Both the position numbers and the translations under genes were made by a program. Shown here one piece after another: positions 25,003 to 33,420 of a stretch of 59,973 nt of DNA (position 1 is its first letter; each line of letters starts with the position of its first letter). The notes under the pieces were generated by a model. It saw only the letters and a program-made list of their open reading frames with translations. It ran no database searches and was not told where the DNA came from. The stretch comes from a virus: positions 1 to 59,973 of IMG/VR virus record IMGVR_UViG_3300033153_006809, one strand, 5' to 3'.

Positions 25003-25036
25003 GGTGAAGCAGTATAAGTCTATATACTGCTTCACC
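25003..25036 (+). other. Perfect 14-bp stem-loop upstream of gp46
   Basis: GGTGAAGCAGTATA (25003-25016), loop AGTCTA, TATACTGCTTCACC (25023-25036): a perfect inverted repeat with moderate GC content in an AT-rich intergenic gap. No T run follows, so a simple intrinsic terminator is unlikely. It lies 25 nt before the gp46 ATG with GGAG in between. An RNA processing site, mRNA stabiliser or operator are the alternatives. Confidence 0.7.
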
Positions 25037-25061
25037 AAATATAATGGAGTAATATGTGTAA

Positions 25062-27257
25062 ATGAAGCTTGAAATTGAATCTGTAGAATTTAAAAACTTT
25101 CTAACATTTGGTAGTCGAGTACAGAGAATACCATTTTTAAAGGGATTGAACCTTGTTACTGGTATTGACATGGATCGTAAGAGATCAAATGGATCAGGCA
25201 AATCCTCGCTTTTAGAATCAGTGCCGTTTGCCCTTTTCGGACAGGTGCATAGAAATATCAATAAGAAACAAATAGTCAATTGGAAGAATAGAAAAAAATG
25301 TGAGGTATCACTTGATTTTAAAATAGGTAGTGATGATTATAAAGTATCAAGAGCAATCAAGCCTGATAACTTTGAAATATATAAGAATAATACTCTAATA
25401 GATAAGCCATCACATGTTAAAGAATATCAATTAATTCTAGAAGAGATCATTGGAATGAATTATAAAACATTTATGTCTCTTATACATTCTAATATCAACT
25501 CATCAGCTAAAATACTCACAATGGGTAAGCCAGAGAAAAGAAAGCTTATTGATACAATGTTTGGATTAACAGTATATAAGAATATACAAGAACATTCAAA
25601 TAAAAAGTTGAGAGGCATAATAGAAAAATTAAAAGAAATAGAGATAACAAGTTCCTCTAATGTAGATAGGATAAGTGATTTAAAGAGCACTGTAGATGAT
25701 CTAGAATTTAAATACTCAGCAAAACCAATTCAATATACCCAATTGAAAGAAAAGGAAGAAGAGCTGGATGAAATAAAAGAAATATTAGATGATTCAAAGA
25801 AAGAACTAGAAAAGAAAAGAACTCTATTGGCAGACAAAGAGAGTTCTTTAAAATACTTTGAAATGATTGAAGGCAATATAAAGAACTCATTGTATAAAAT
25901 CGGTGTAAAACTAAAAAGCATAAACGATTCATTGGCAAAATCTGAGAAGATAGAAAGAATAAAAAAAGAGAACAATAGATACAATGATATGATTGATGGT
26001 ATGAGAACAGAATATGGTAGTTTGGATGAAATTGAAAGAAACCTAACAGACAAGAGAAAAGAAGTAACAGATCTTGAAAAAGATATAGTCAATGAAAGAA
26101 ACAACCTTAGCGCATTAAGTAAAGAAATATCAAATCTTGAGAGGGATGAGATCAAATCATCTGTTAAACTTGAAAAACTTGAAAAGGACATCTGCCCAAC
26201 ATGTAATCAAAGGATAACAGATGAATCGTTATTAAAAAGCGAGCGAATAAAACTTGATAGCACAAAACTGAAAATAGAGAGTAGTAAAGAAAAAGAGCGA
26301 AAATCATCAAATAGATATGATAATAAGAAATTAAAACTACCAAATTTTACAAACACAATAGATAGCTATGATACTATAAGAAAAGAAATGATTAAAATAA
26401 GTGATAAGATAATAAACATTGATCTTTCAGATAATATAGATAAATTAAAAAGTGATAAATCAAGATATGATAGAACATTTGTAGCACTAGAATCTTTAGC
26501 TGGAAAAACAGAACATGATAAGCTTAAAATAGAAAAAACAATATCACTACTATCAGAAAGAATTGGAGAACTACAAGAAAGGGTATCAAAGGTATATGAT
26601 CTGGAACAAGAAATAATAAAGCTTGAAGAGTTTATAGAATTAGAAAGAAAGAACCAGAAAAGTCTAAAATCACTAATAGATTCAAATAGGAAAAAGATAA
26701 CTCTATTAAATAAGAAAACAAGTGAGTCAACAAAAAAGAAAGAAACATTAATGAACTTGAAGAACTATGTTTCATTGATAAAGGATATATGTAAAGATGA
26801 AAATATAAAACAATACGCTATATCATCCATTATGCCATATATCAATGAGCGAGCAAATTATTATTTATCAAAGGTAAATTACTCATTTTATGTTGTGCTA
26901 GATAAGTGGCTGGATATGCAAATAAAAGGACCGGGTATAGTGGACGCATCTTATGGATCACTATCTGGTGGTGAGTCAAGAGGCATTGATATAGCAATAC
27001 AACTAGCATTTCTTGATATATCAAAATTAAGAGCTAATATATTTCCAGACTTTTTAACACTTGATGAGTTATTAGATTCTTCTATTGACAGTGGTGGTAT
27101 CTCACAATTGTTTAAAATAATAAGCTTAAAACAAAAGAAAGATGATTCAAAAACATTCATCATATCACATAGGAGCGAGCTTGATGAAATGGCAGATGTG
27201 GACAATATTTATCATGTAACTAAAAAGGGTGGTTACTCAACAGTGGAGATAACATAA
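25062..27257 (+). CDS. 46: Recombination nuclease ATPase, T4 gp46 / SbcC / Rad50 family
   Basis: 731 residues. Walker A is GSGKSS at 44-49. Two long charged coiled coils flank a zinc hook (ICPTC, about 376-380). The ABC signature LSGGESRG lies near 632-639 and Walker B LTLDELLD near 663-670, ending in FIISHRSEL (D/H-loop). It pairs with the gp47 nuclease to process DNA ends. It is longer than T4 gp46 (560), mostly in the coiled coils. An ATG 9 nt upstream stops after three codons, so 25062 is the start. Confidence 0.95.
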   Translation: MKLEIESVEFKNFLTFGSRVQRIPFLKGLNLVTGIDMDRKRSNGSGKSSLLESVPFALFGQVHRNINKKQIVNWKNRKKCEVSLDFKIGSDDYKVSRAIKPDNFEIYKNNTLIDKPSHVKEYQLILEEIIGMNYKTFMSLIHSNINSSAKILTMGKPEKRKLIDTMFGLTVYKNIQEHSNKKLRGIIEKLKEIEITSSSNVDRISDLKSTVDDLEFKYSAKPIQYTQLKEKEEELDEIKEILDDSKKELEKKRTLLADKESSLKYFEMIEGNIKNSLYKIGVKLKSINDSLAKSEKIERIKKENNRYNDMIDGMRTEYGSLDEIERNLTDKRKEVTDLEKDIVNERNNLSALSKEISNLERDEIKSSVKLEKLEKDICPTCNQRITDESLLKSERIKLDSTKLKIESSKEKERKSSNRYDNKKLKLPNFTNTIDSYDTIRKEMIKISDKIINIDLSDNIDKLKSDKSRYDRTFVALESLAGKTEHDKLKIEKTISLLSERIGELQERVSKVYDLEQEIIKLEEFIELERKNQKSLKSLIDSNRKKITLLNKKTSESTKKKETLMNLKNYVSLIKDICKDENIKQYAISSIMPYINERANYYLSKVNYSFYVVLDKWLDMQIKGPGIVDASYGSLSGGESRGIDIAIQLAFLDISKLRANIFPDFLTLDELLDSSIDSGGISQLFKIISLKQKKDDSKTFIISHRSELDEMADVDNIYHVTKKGGYSTVEIT

Positions 27258-27580
27258 TGGAAAAATTATATTGGGCTTTGTTGTTAACTATATTAGTGTA
27301 TGTATGGGTACAGATTGATCCCTATAAAGCTCCTTATATATTGGCGCCATACAAATATGTGTACCATAACCCGATAATATGTATTGTAGATACGTTATGT
27401 AATGGCCCCGATTGTCCTATACTTAGACTTCGTAGAGTAAATGGTAAATCTGTTTTGAGTGGCACGTTTAGTCAATGCATTGAATATGACCACACTACAA
27501 CGATCTATGACAGTAAAATAATCATGTTTGAGGTTAGTGGTGTAATTGGAGAAAAGGAAAACAATGATGAGAGAATTTAA
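27257..27580 (+). CDS. Small membrane-anchored or secreted protein
   Basis: 107 residues. An N-terminal hydrophobic helix (residues 4-18, LYWALLLTILVYVWV) acts as a signal anchor. A cysteine-containing polar domain follows (IICIVDTLCNGPDCPILRLR), which could form disulfides outside the membrane. Overlaps the gp46 stop by one base. Not recognised. Confidence 0.55.
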   Translation: MEKLYWALLLTILVYVWVQIDPYKAPYILAPYKYVYHNPIICIVDTLCNGPDCPILRLRRVNGKSVLSGTFSQCIEYDHTTTIYDSKIIMFEVSGVIGEKENNDERI

Positions 27581-27692
27581 TGGAAAAAAATTTCTTCATA
27601 CAAAAGCATATAAAGCAGCTCGTGAACAAACCAAAAAGAAATTAGAAAAAATGAAAAAAGTATTCATAGAATTGGCCAAAGAAGGAGAGTAA
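27564..27692 (+). CDS. Small basic helical protein
   Basis: 42 residues beginning with two ATGs (27564 and 27567) behind AAGGA. It is lysine-rich and helical (KAYKAAREQTKKKLEKMKKV). It overlaps the end of the upstream gene by 17 nt, and its TAA shares a base with the next ATG (TAATG). Supported by Shine-Dalgarno and packing only; possibly DNA binding. Confidence 0.5.
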   Translation: MMREFNGKKFLHTKAYKAAREQTKKKLEKMKKVFIELAKEGE

Positions 27693-27997
27693 TGAATATA
27701 ACAGAAAACATGTATAAAGAAGATGTAGAATTATTCTTTGAAAGAATACGAGAAGACAGTAATATGACATTTTATCAGATAGTTGATTTCATAAAAAATG
27801 TAGCATCTGGTAAAACATCATTTCTTATTGAAAGTGACTATACACAGGAGTTAGAAGAAAAATTAAAATCTAAGACAGAAGAAGTTGAAGATCTTATGGA
27901 CACTCTTCAAAATATAAGAAACGACCCGACTAGAGATAGAAGTTTTGGAGATATGTTAAGAGATAATGCAGGCACAAGACAGAGAGCAAGGAGATAA
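27692..27997 (+). CDS. Coiled-coil protein ahead of UvsX, unknown
   Basis: 101 residues. An N-terminal helical domain (ENMYKEDVELFFERIREDSN) is followed by a coiled coil (YTQELEEKLKSKTEEVEDLM) and a basic tail (GTRQRARR). It sits three bases before UvsX. A recombination accessory such as a mediator would fit the position, but it has no recognisable UvsY sequence. Confidence 0.6.
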   Translation: MNITENMYKEDVELFFERIREDSNMTFYQIVDFIKNVASGKTSFLIESDYTQELEEKLKSKTEEVEDLMDTLQNIRNDPTRDRSFGDMLRDNAGTRQRARR

Positions 27998-28000
27998 AAT

Positions 28001-29140
28001 ATGACAATAACATTTGAAGATTTAAAAAAGGCTATAGAAACGAATGTCAAAGGCACGCATGTATCAGTTCTTTCTGAATCAGATATTGCTGTAAATAGAT
28101 TTTGGGTATCAACACCAGCATACGATTTAAATAGAATACTATCTGGATCGCTCTTTAAAGGTATTCAATCTCGGAATTTAATGGCTCTTGTTGGGCCAGA
28201 GCATTCAATGAAATCATCACTAATGGTATTATGCATGGCGGCCGCACAAAAACAAGGCAAAAAATGTGTAATAATAGATACAGAAGGTGGTGTAAATGAA
28301 GAATTCTGTAAAAGATGGGGTTTAAATCCAGAAGAAACACTATATGTATACACACCTTGGGTACATGAAATAAAATCAGTTATAGCACAAATAAAAGAAT
28401 CTGGTGAGGAAGATTATATAATTGGAATTGATTCAGTTGGTGGAATTGATAGATATAAATCACATACAGACGCTCTAGCGGGTGATCCTAAGGCAGATCA
28501 AGGACTTCTGCAAAAAGAAATTAGAGGAGTTTTGAAATTATTGCTAAATATATGTATTGGACAGAACTCCATAGGAATAGTAAATGGTCATTATTATGGC
28601 AAGCCATCACATATTCCAATGCCGGATCAAATAGGTGGTGGAAAGGCAATGAAGCTGTTTCCTTCCATACTTGTGACACTAAAAAAAGAAGTAATGCATG
28701 AAACAAGTGCAAAAACATCACCAGTTATTGGTACAAAAATAACAGCCACAACTATGAAAAATAGATTATATCCACCATATCAAAAAGCAACCATTATGCT
28801 AGACTATAAAAATGGTCTACAAGAATATGGTGGTATGATGGAATTAGGAATGGAAGCTGGATTGATAAAACAATCTGGTTCATGGTATTCATATAAAGGA
28901 GAACGATTAGGACAAGGAATTATAAACGCCATGGAAGCCTTAAAGAGTCTTCCAAATATAACAAAGGAATTAGATAAGTGGTTAGAATCATCAGGATATT
29001 CTAAAATGGATGCTGATATAAAAGAGGCAGCTGAAATTGTAGAAGAGGAAGAATTAAAAGTTGAGGTGAGAGGAAAACCGACACCAAAAAAAGAAACAAC
29101 AAAATCAGCAAAAAAAATAACCATAAGGAAAAAGAAATAA
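28001..29140 (+). CDS. uvsX: RecA-like recombinase, T4 UvsX family
   Basis: 379 residues. The Walker A variant GPEHSMKSS (65-73) is of the UvsX G-P-x-x-x-x-K-S type. A DTEGG motif (about 90), Walker B YIIGIDSVGG (about 140-148) and the conserved GGGKAMKLFPS and MKNRLYPPY segments follow. Catalyses strand exchange during recombination-dependent replication and repair together with gp46/47. A lysine-rich C-terminal tail ends at 29140. Length close to T4 UvsX (391). Confidence 0.92.
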   Translation: MTITFEDLKKAIETNVKGTHVSVLSESDIAVNRFWVSTPAYDLNRILSGSLFKGIQSRNLMALVGPEHSMKSSLMVLCMAAAQKQGKKCVIIDTEGGVNEEFCKRWGLNPEETLYVYTPWVHEIKSVIAQIKESGEEDYIIGIDSVGGIDRYKSHTDALAGDPKADQGLLQKEIRGVLKLLLNICIGQNSIGIVNGHYYGKPSHIPMPDQIGGGKAMKLFPSILVTLKKEVMHETSAKTSPVIGTKITATTMKNRLYPPYQKATIMLDYKNGLQEYGGMMELGMEAGLIKQSGSWYSYKGERLGQGIINAMEALKSLPNITKELDKWLESSGYSKMDADIKEAAEIVEEEELKVEVRGKPTPKKETTKSAKKITIRKKK

Positions 29141-29160
29141 AACAGGGGGTGAATGTTGAA

Positions 29161-29463
29161 GTGGAGTGTTTAAGTGAATGTGAATTTCAGAAATTTAAAG
29201 AAGGCAAATTTTATTGTAAATATTATGACTTAAATTTAGAATACAGTGTGGAAAGTATGAAAGATGATATGAAAATTATAAGATGTGATTCTTGTGCAGA
29301 AGGAGATATTATTGGAAAAAATTCAATACAGGAAAAAGTTAAAAAAATAAAATATAGAATAGGTCTTGTGATGGATTCATTTTACTCTTTTAAAGATGAT
29401 GTGGAATCAGAAATAACAGAAATATATAGAAATTTGAAGGATTTAGAAAATGAAGATCAGTAA
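29161..29463 (+). CDS. Small cysteine-containing hypothetical protein
   Basis: About 100 residues starting at GTG 29161, preferred over the in-frame GTG at 29149 because GGTGA then lies 8 nt upstream. Cysteines at CLSEC, FYCKYY and IRCDSCAEG could bind zinc. The C-terminus is helical and acidic (DDVESEITEIYRNLKDLEN). It overlaps the next gene by 14 nt. Not recognised. Confidence 0.55.
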   Translation: MECLSECEFQKFKEGKFYCKYYDLNLEYSVESMKDDMKIIRCDSCAEGDIIGKNSIQEKVKKIKYRIGLVMDSFYSFKDDVESEITEIYRNLKDLENEDQ

Positions 29464-29653
29464 ATGGAGATCATTAAAAGTTGTTAAAAATCTAGAAACA
29501 ATAAATGAAGGTGATTGTTTTCTTATGGGTGAAAGGGTAGCAGAACAAAAAGAAACTAAAAAGATAGGTGATGAAATATCATATTACAAAATATTAAAAA
29601 AAGGCAAAAGCATAGAATATATACCATTATATGATATGTTAGAGGAGGGTTAA
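29450..29653 (+). CDS. Small hypothetical protein
   Basis: 67 residues, mixed alpha/beta, basic start (MKISKWRSLKVVKN). The second half (YYKILKKGKSIEYIPLYD) looks like a small barrel. It ends with AGGAGGG, which is the Shine-Dalgarno of the next gene. No family recognised. Confidence 0.55.
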   Translation: MKISKWRSLKVVKNLETINEGDCFLMGERVAEQKETKKIGDEISYYKILKKGKSIEYIPLYDMLEEG

Positions 29654-29655
29654 AA

Positions 29656-30060
29656 ATGGTAGATAAAAAAGTGGCAATAGTAGTAAAAATAGAGTATGAA
29701 ATTGATGATAATAGAGAAAGAGTATGGACAGCGTATATTATGGCATTTTCACAAGATGAAGCTGTTGAGTATCTTGCAAAATTTCTGAAGAAAACAATAA
29801 AGGTTACCTCAGTAGGCATGGAGGCACCAAGAATTGACGCCATAACAAGTGAAGTAAGAGAAACAATAACAGGTAAACCAAAAAAGAAAAAAGCAAATGT
29901 AGAACCAAAGTTAGATGGTTTTAAAAATCTTCAAAACGCTAGAGAACAAGCTTTGAAAGATCTAAAAGATCAAAATGTTGGTACAGAACAAAAAGAAGAA
30001 AAACCAACTGAAAAGAAAAAACCAACTATTAGTAAATCTTTGAATATAAAGAAGAAATAA
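29656..30060 (+). CDS. Hypothetical protein with lysine-rich tail
   Basis: 134 residues. The N-terminal 70 form an alpha/beta domain (VAIVVKIEYEIDDN, FSQDEAVEYLAKFLKK). The rest is disordered and lysine/glutamate-rich with KKP repeats (TEQKEEKPTEKKKP). AGGAGGG gives a strong start. A basic tail behind a small fold fits a nucleic-acid-associated protein; unknown otherwise. Confidence 0.55.
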   Translation: MVDKKVAIVVKIEYEIDDNRERVWTAYIMAFSQDEAVEYLAKFLKKTIKVTSVGMEAPRIDAITSEVRETITGKPKKKKANVEPKLDGFKNLQNAREQALKDLKDQNVGTEQKEEKPTEKKKPTISKSLNIKKK

Positions 30061-30914
30061 TGATAGGAACATATAACATAGAAAAAAATATGGTTCATAA
30101 AATATCAGATATAATGGATGTTTATGAATTTTCTACAGACGATGTTGAATTCCCAGAAATTGATGGTATACTTATAGATTACATAAGTAAAGATAATTAT
30201 AAAGAATGGGTATATCAAGCGGCATTAATAGAAAAATATGTTAAAAAAACCAAAACAATAATATTTGATAGATATCTCTCTATAACAAACAAAGAGTTTG
30301 ATTGGTTAAAGAAATTTAATGTAACATTCTTTGAGCCAGCTATAAACAATAGACGGGATTTTCAATATTTGCCATATTGGGTAGATAACATAGAAATAGA
30401 TTGGTCATATGATATAAAAAAGAGTATACATCTAGCATATACTCATAATAATATGGAAGACAGACTAAAATATTTTGAAAAATATTATAAACAATATGCT
30501 ATGTTATTTCCTGATAAAAAAGTATGTTATTCTAGTAACATATTGAATGAAAAAAAAGTAAAAGACTATGAAAACAATAACATGATTTTTTATAAATCCA
30601 TTGATTATTCTAATGTATTATATAGTATATCAATAGATAATAAAAAGAATTATGAGATTGGATATCTGGATGAAAGCGTATTTAAGGCTTTAAAATGTGG
30701 ATGCGTGCCACTATTACCAAGTGAACATAAATATTTTCATGCTTTATTTGGAAATCTTGTTGTTGATAGTATAGAAGACATAGATTATTTAACATCAACA
30801 CCAGATTTAAATTGTGTCTTTATTGAAGATATATTAAAAAATCTTAATACGCTTTATCCAGAATTTTTGATAGATAATGTTGCAAAAGTATTAATAAATT
30901 GTTTAAAGGAGTGA
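30060..30914 (+). CDS. Glycosyltransferase-like protein (GT-B type C-terminal motif)
   Basis: 284 residues. The C-terminal third has EIGYLDESVFKALKCGCVPL followed by HKYFHALFG, the pattern of the donor-binding half of GT-B enzymes (E-x-F-K-A-L-x-C-G-x-V-P). The N-terminal half is less clear (YWVDNIEIDWSYD). It is on the plus strand, the first sugar-related gene seen, and ends just before three small genes and an epimerase. Donor and acceptor unknown. Confidence 0.5.
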   Translation: MIGTYNIEKNMVHKISDIMDVYEFSTDDVEFPEIDGILIDYISKDNYKEWVYQAALIEKYVKKTKTIIFDRYLSITNKEFDWLKKFNVTFFEPAINNRRDFQYLPYWVDNIEIDWSYDIKKSIHLAYTHNNMEDRLKYFEKYYKQYAMLFPDKKVCYSSNILNEKKVKDYENNNMIFYKSIDYSNVLYSISIDNKKNYEIGYLDESVFKALKCGCVPLLPSEHKYFHALFGNLVVDSIEDIDYLTSTPDLNCVFIEDILKNLNTLYPEFLIDNVAKVLINCLKE

Positions 30915-30918
30915 ATTT

Positions 30919-31239
30919 GTGGAAAAAATAGATATAACAATAGGTAATAAAATGACAATAAATACTCAGAATTATTCTAGTATTCAGCCTAATGTACAAC
31001 TAACAGTAAATGGTGTATCAACAGAAAGACTGGCTGAAGTTAAAGAGGCGATGAATAATATACTGGGTGTTTTTATGGCCGAAGAAATTTGTGATCTGAG
31101 TGGGATGATGGATACAATAAAAACTAATGGACTTGGAGAAGTAATTAAAAGATTCGAAAATCCTGATATGATTGAAAATATGAAAATTAGTTTACAAAAG
31201 TCTCTTGATGTTATACAATATACAATAGAAAGTGCATAA
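30919..31239 (+). CDS. Small hypothetical protein
   Basis: 106 residues starting at GTG behind GGAGTGA. A beta N-terminus (IDITIGNKMTINTQ, VQLTVNG) is followed by a helical half (RLAEVKEAMNNIL, DMIENMKISLQKSLDVIQY). Two-part architecture but no family recognised. Confidence 0.55.
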   Translation: MEKIDITIGNKMTINTQNYSSIQPNVQLTVNGVSTERLAEVKEAMNNILGVFMAEEICDLSGMMDTIKTNGLGEVIKRFENPDMIENMKISLQKSLDVIQYTIESA

Positions 31240-31257
31240 TAGAGAAAGGAGATTATA

Positions 31258-31530
31258 GTGGATAAATTTGTACATGCTAGAATAGTATGTGTTGCTCGTT
31301 GTGAGAATGAATTAGAATCTTTAGACTTACAAATATTTTTCAATGAATACGAAAATGTTCAAAGAAGATTGTTGATAAGTAAAAATGAACATGTAATCAA
31401 AAATAATCCAGACGTTGATTATATTAATGTTGGCAAAGTATTTCATTGTATACTAAGGCACAATGAATTAGAAACCTTTGATGGCCCAATAAAAGGATGT
31501 TATATAAAATTAGAAGAAGAGATAATATGA
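31258..31530 (+). CDS. Small hypothetical protein
   Basis: 90 residues starting at GTG behind AGGAG. Beta-rich (VHARIVCVARCEN, NVQRRLLISKNEHVI) with a short C-terminus ending LEEEII. The end overlaps the next ATG (ATGA). Not recognised. Confidence 0.55.
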   Translation: MDKFVHARIVCVARCENELESLDLQIFFNEYENVQRRLLISKNEHVIKNNPDVDYINVGKVFHCILRHNELETFDGPIKGCYIKLEEEII

Positions 31531-31712
31531 ATTATTTTAGTAAAACGAAATTTGATAGTATAAAAGGAATTAGAAAAGGTATAATGAGCCTTGGTATACA
31601 TCAGTTTATACAAAAGAACAAAGACAATAAAGAGTTTACTGAAAAAGAAAATGATATGAGACTAGAGAGGATGGGGTTTAGTGAAGAAAAATATTTTAAT
31701 AACAGGGGTTAA
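31527..31712 (+). CDS. Small basic hypothetical protein
   Basis: 61 residues from the ATG at 31527 (overlapping the previous TGA and with GAAGAGA upstream); a longer in-frame version from 31497 would run deep into the previous gene. Basic start (NYFSKTKFDSIKGIRKG) and a helical, charged end. It overlaps the epimerase start by 32 nt. Confidence 0.5.
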   Translation: MNYFSKTKFDSIKGIRKGIMSLGIHQFIQKNKDNKEFTEKENDMRLERMGFSEEKYFNNRG

Positions 31713-32505
31713 TGGATATATAGGATTAAATTTATCTAATTACCTTATTAGAAATGGATATAATGTTTCTGGTATTGATAAGGTATTTGGTAATCCAGCA
31801 GAATTATTAACCGGATCAAATACCTTATATATTGATGCTATAGTTCACTTAGCTGCTCTATCAGGCATTAAGGCATGTGAGGATAATTTTGAAGAATCTA
31901 TAATAGATAATATTTCATCTGCTTTTAATATTTTTAATTTATCACATAAGTTTAGTACACCTGTTATATTCTTATCATCACAAGCGGCAAAAGATCCAAA
32001 ATCTAGTATATACGCAATGATGAAAAGAACAATAGAAATCCAAGCCGAGATGTTGAATAGAAAAACAGACTCAGATATAAAAGTATTGAGGTTGACTAAT
32101 ATATATGGTGGTGTTAGTTATCTTGAAAAAAAGAACACCGTAGTTAAGAAATTTATTGAGGCATATAAGAACAAGAGACAGATAATTATAGATGGTGATG
32201 GGTCACAGACCAGAGATTTTATACATGTTGATGATGTATGCGAATATATAATGAGATGCATTAGGTTTGATTCTGGTATAAAAATACTAGAGCCAGTAGA
32301 TATAGGAACTGGTGAACAAACAACAATAAATGAATTAGCAAGAATGTTTGATAATTGTAATGTAGAGTATGACACAGATTCCAGATCAGTAGGTGTGGAT
32401 ACTAACTATGCTGATATAACAAAGGCTGTTGAGATATTTGAGTATAAAGCAATAAATAGGTTAGAAGAATATATAGACGAAATATTAAATAAAGAAAGGA
32501 ATTAG
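31681..32505 (+). CDS. NAD-dependent sugar epimerase/dehydratase (extended SDR)
   Basis: 274 residues starting at GTG. The Rossmann motif TGVNGYIG lies at residues 8-15, the IVHLAALSG strand near 59, the catalytic Tyr-Lys in YAMMK (about 110-114), and the GDGSQTRDFIHVDDV substrate-domain signature near 180-194. It converts nucleotide sugars, most often by 4-epimerisation or 4,6-dehydration. It is short for the family (usually 310-340). It lies on the opposite strand from the main sugar block but only 220 bases from it, so it probably feeds the same pathway. Confidence 0.85.
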   Translation: MKKNILITGVNGYIGLNLSNYLIRNGYNVSGIDKVFGNPAELLTGSNTLYIDAIVHLAALSGIKACEDNFEESIIDNISSAFNIFNLSHKFSTPVIFLSSQAAKDPKSSIYAMMKRTIEIQAEMLNRKTDSDIKVLRLTNIYGGVSYLEKKNTVVKKFIEAYKNKRQIIIDGDGSQTRDFIHVDDVCEYIMRCIRFDSGIKILEPVDIGTGEQTTINELARMFDNCNVEYDTDSRSVGVDTNYADITKAVEIFEYKAINRLEEYIDEILNKERN

Positions 32506-32510
32506 AACTC

Positions 32511-32753
32511 ATGTTTGATGATATTTTTAAAGGTACGGACTTTGGTGATATAAAAGATAAAGAAGAAGATAAGGTAATTGAAAATGCTAATGAAAAAGAT
32601 ATTTGGCATACTGGTCAAAAACCAGATGTTTGGTCAGTGGTACAAGATGAATTTTGGGATCTTGATGATTTAGATGAAGATGAAGATGAATATTCTAAAG
32701 AGGAAACGAGTTCTGAAAAACCAACTAGTGGTTTATTTGATGATATTTTTTGA
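32511..32753 (+). CDS. Small acidic protein with the same FDDIF motif at both ends
   Basis: 80 residues, strongly acidic (DLDDLDEDEDEYSKEE), with MFDDIFKGT at the very start and GLFDDIF at the very end. Identical short linear motifs at both termini, joined by a disordered acidic linker, suggest a bivalent docking peptide. Acidic tails with F-D-D-x-F-type ends recruit partners in phage replication proteins, such as the gp32 tail. That link is inference; no family is recognised. Confidence 0.55.
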   Translation: MFDDIFKGTDFGDIKDKEEDKVIENANEKDIWHTGQKPDVWSVVQDEFWDLDDLDEDEDEYSKEETSSEKPTSGLFDDIF

Positions 32754-33420
32754 CTAATGGTAGTATAAAATCTTCACGAACTCTATTATATTTTATAGTA
32801 TAATCATTGTTGTCGCCAGAAGAAATATCATCTGGTGTTGAAATAACTTTAAATGTTGCTGAAGGGCAAGGTATTCCATATATACCTTGCCCTAAACATT
32901 TTATAAGAAAGGCCCAATCAAGTAGCCGTTTATATTTATTATCAGTAACCAATCCAACTTTTTCTATAATTTCTGTTGAATACAGTGAATTAGAGCTTAT
33001 GTAATTTGCTTGTAGAAGTTTTTTTGGATCAAAAGGAATTGCTGGAAAATCATGATCTACATATCCTGTGTACTTAAAAGATGCATAGGCATATCCAATA
33101 ATAACATCACTTCTAATAGAATTATTTTCTAATGTATTATATAATCTATCTAACGTATGTCTTCCTAAATCAATATCCCTATCAAGAAAAAATATATAAG
33201 GTGGTAGTTCGCCAACTCTTTTTTTATACCAATCAATACTATTAAGATGGTTCATTGGTATATTATTATTACTAGAACAAGACAACCATGTATGAGGTAC
33301 ATCATTTCTTTTTAGTGTTTTTTTGGTTATTTTACTTATTTTATGTGATGTTAGTAGTGGTGTTAACACTAATATTTCTGCATTCTCATGTTTTTTTAAA
33401 ACTTTAACATCATACTCCAT
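32725..33420 (-). CDS. Glycosyltransferase-like protein (GT-A)
   Basis: 231 residues from the ATG at 33420, preferred over 33483 because AAGGA is upstream and the longer form would overlap the next gene by 74 nt. The start ENAEILVLTPLLTSH resembles a GT2-like first strand, and FFLDRDIDLG provides the D-x-D metal site. The C-terminal half has LLDWAFLIKCLGQG. A perfect 12-bp inverted repeat (32863-32893) lies inside the gene. Its end overlaps the convergent acidic-protein gene by 29 nt. Confidence 0.55.
   Translation of the reverse strand: MEYDVKVLKKHENAEILVLTPLLTSHKISKITKKTLKRNDVPHTWLSCSSNNNIPMNHLNSIDWYKKRVGELPPYIFFLDRDIDLGRHTLDRLYNTLENNSIRSDVIIGYAYASFKYTGYVDHDFPAIPFDPKKLLQANYISSNSLYSTEIIEKVGLVTDNKYKRLLDWAFLIKCLGQGIYGIPCPSATFKVISTPDDISSGDNNDYTIKYNRVREDFILPLVKKYHQINH
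32863..32893. other. Perfect 12-bp inverted repeat near the convergent gene ends
   Basis: AGGGCAAGGTAT (32863-32874), loop TCCATAT, ATACCTTGCCCT (32882-32893). It lies inside the 3' part of the glycosyltransferase gene, 110 nt past the stop of the rightward operon. A bidirectional transcription stop for the rightward operon is possible, but neither strand has a proper T run. Confidence 0.65.

Noticed and set aside
25053-25061. Alternative start of gp46 at an upstream ATG
   Set aside because: The ATG is followed by TGT-AAA-TGA, so it ends after three codons and is out of frame.
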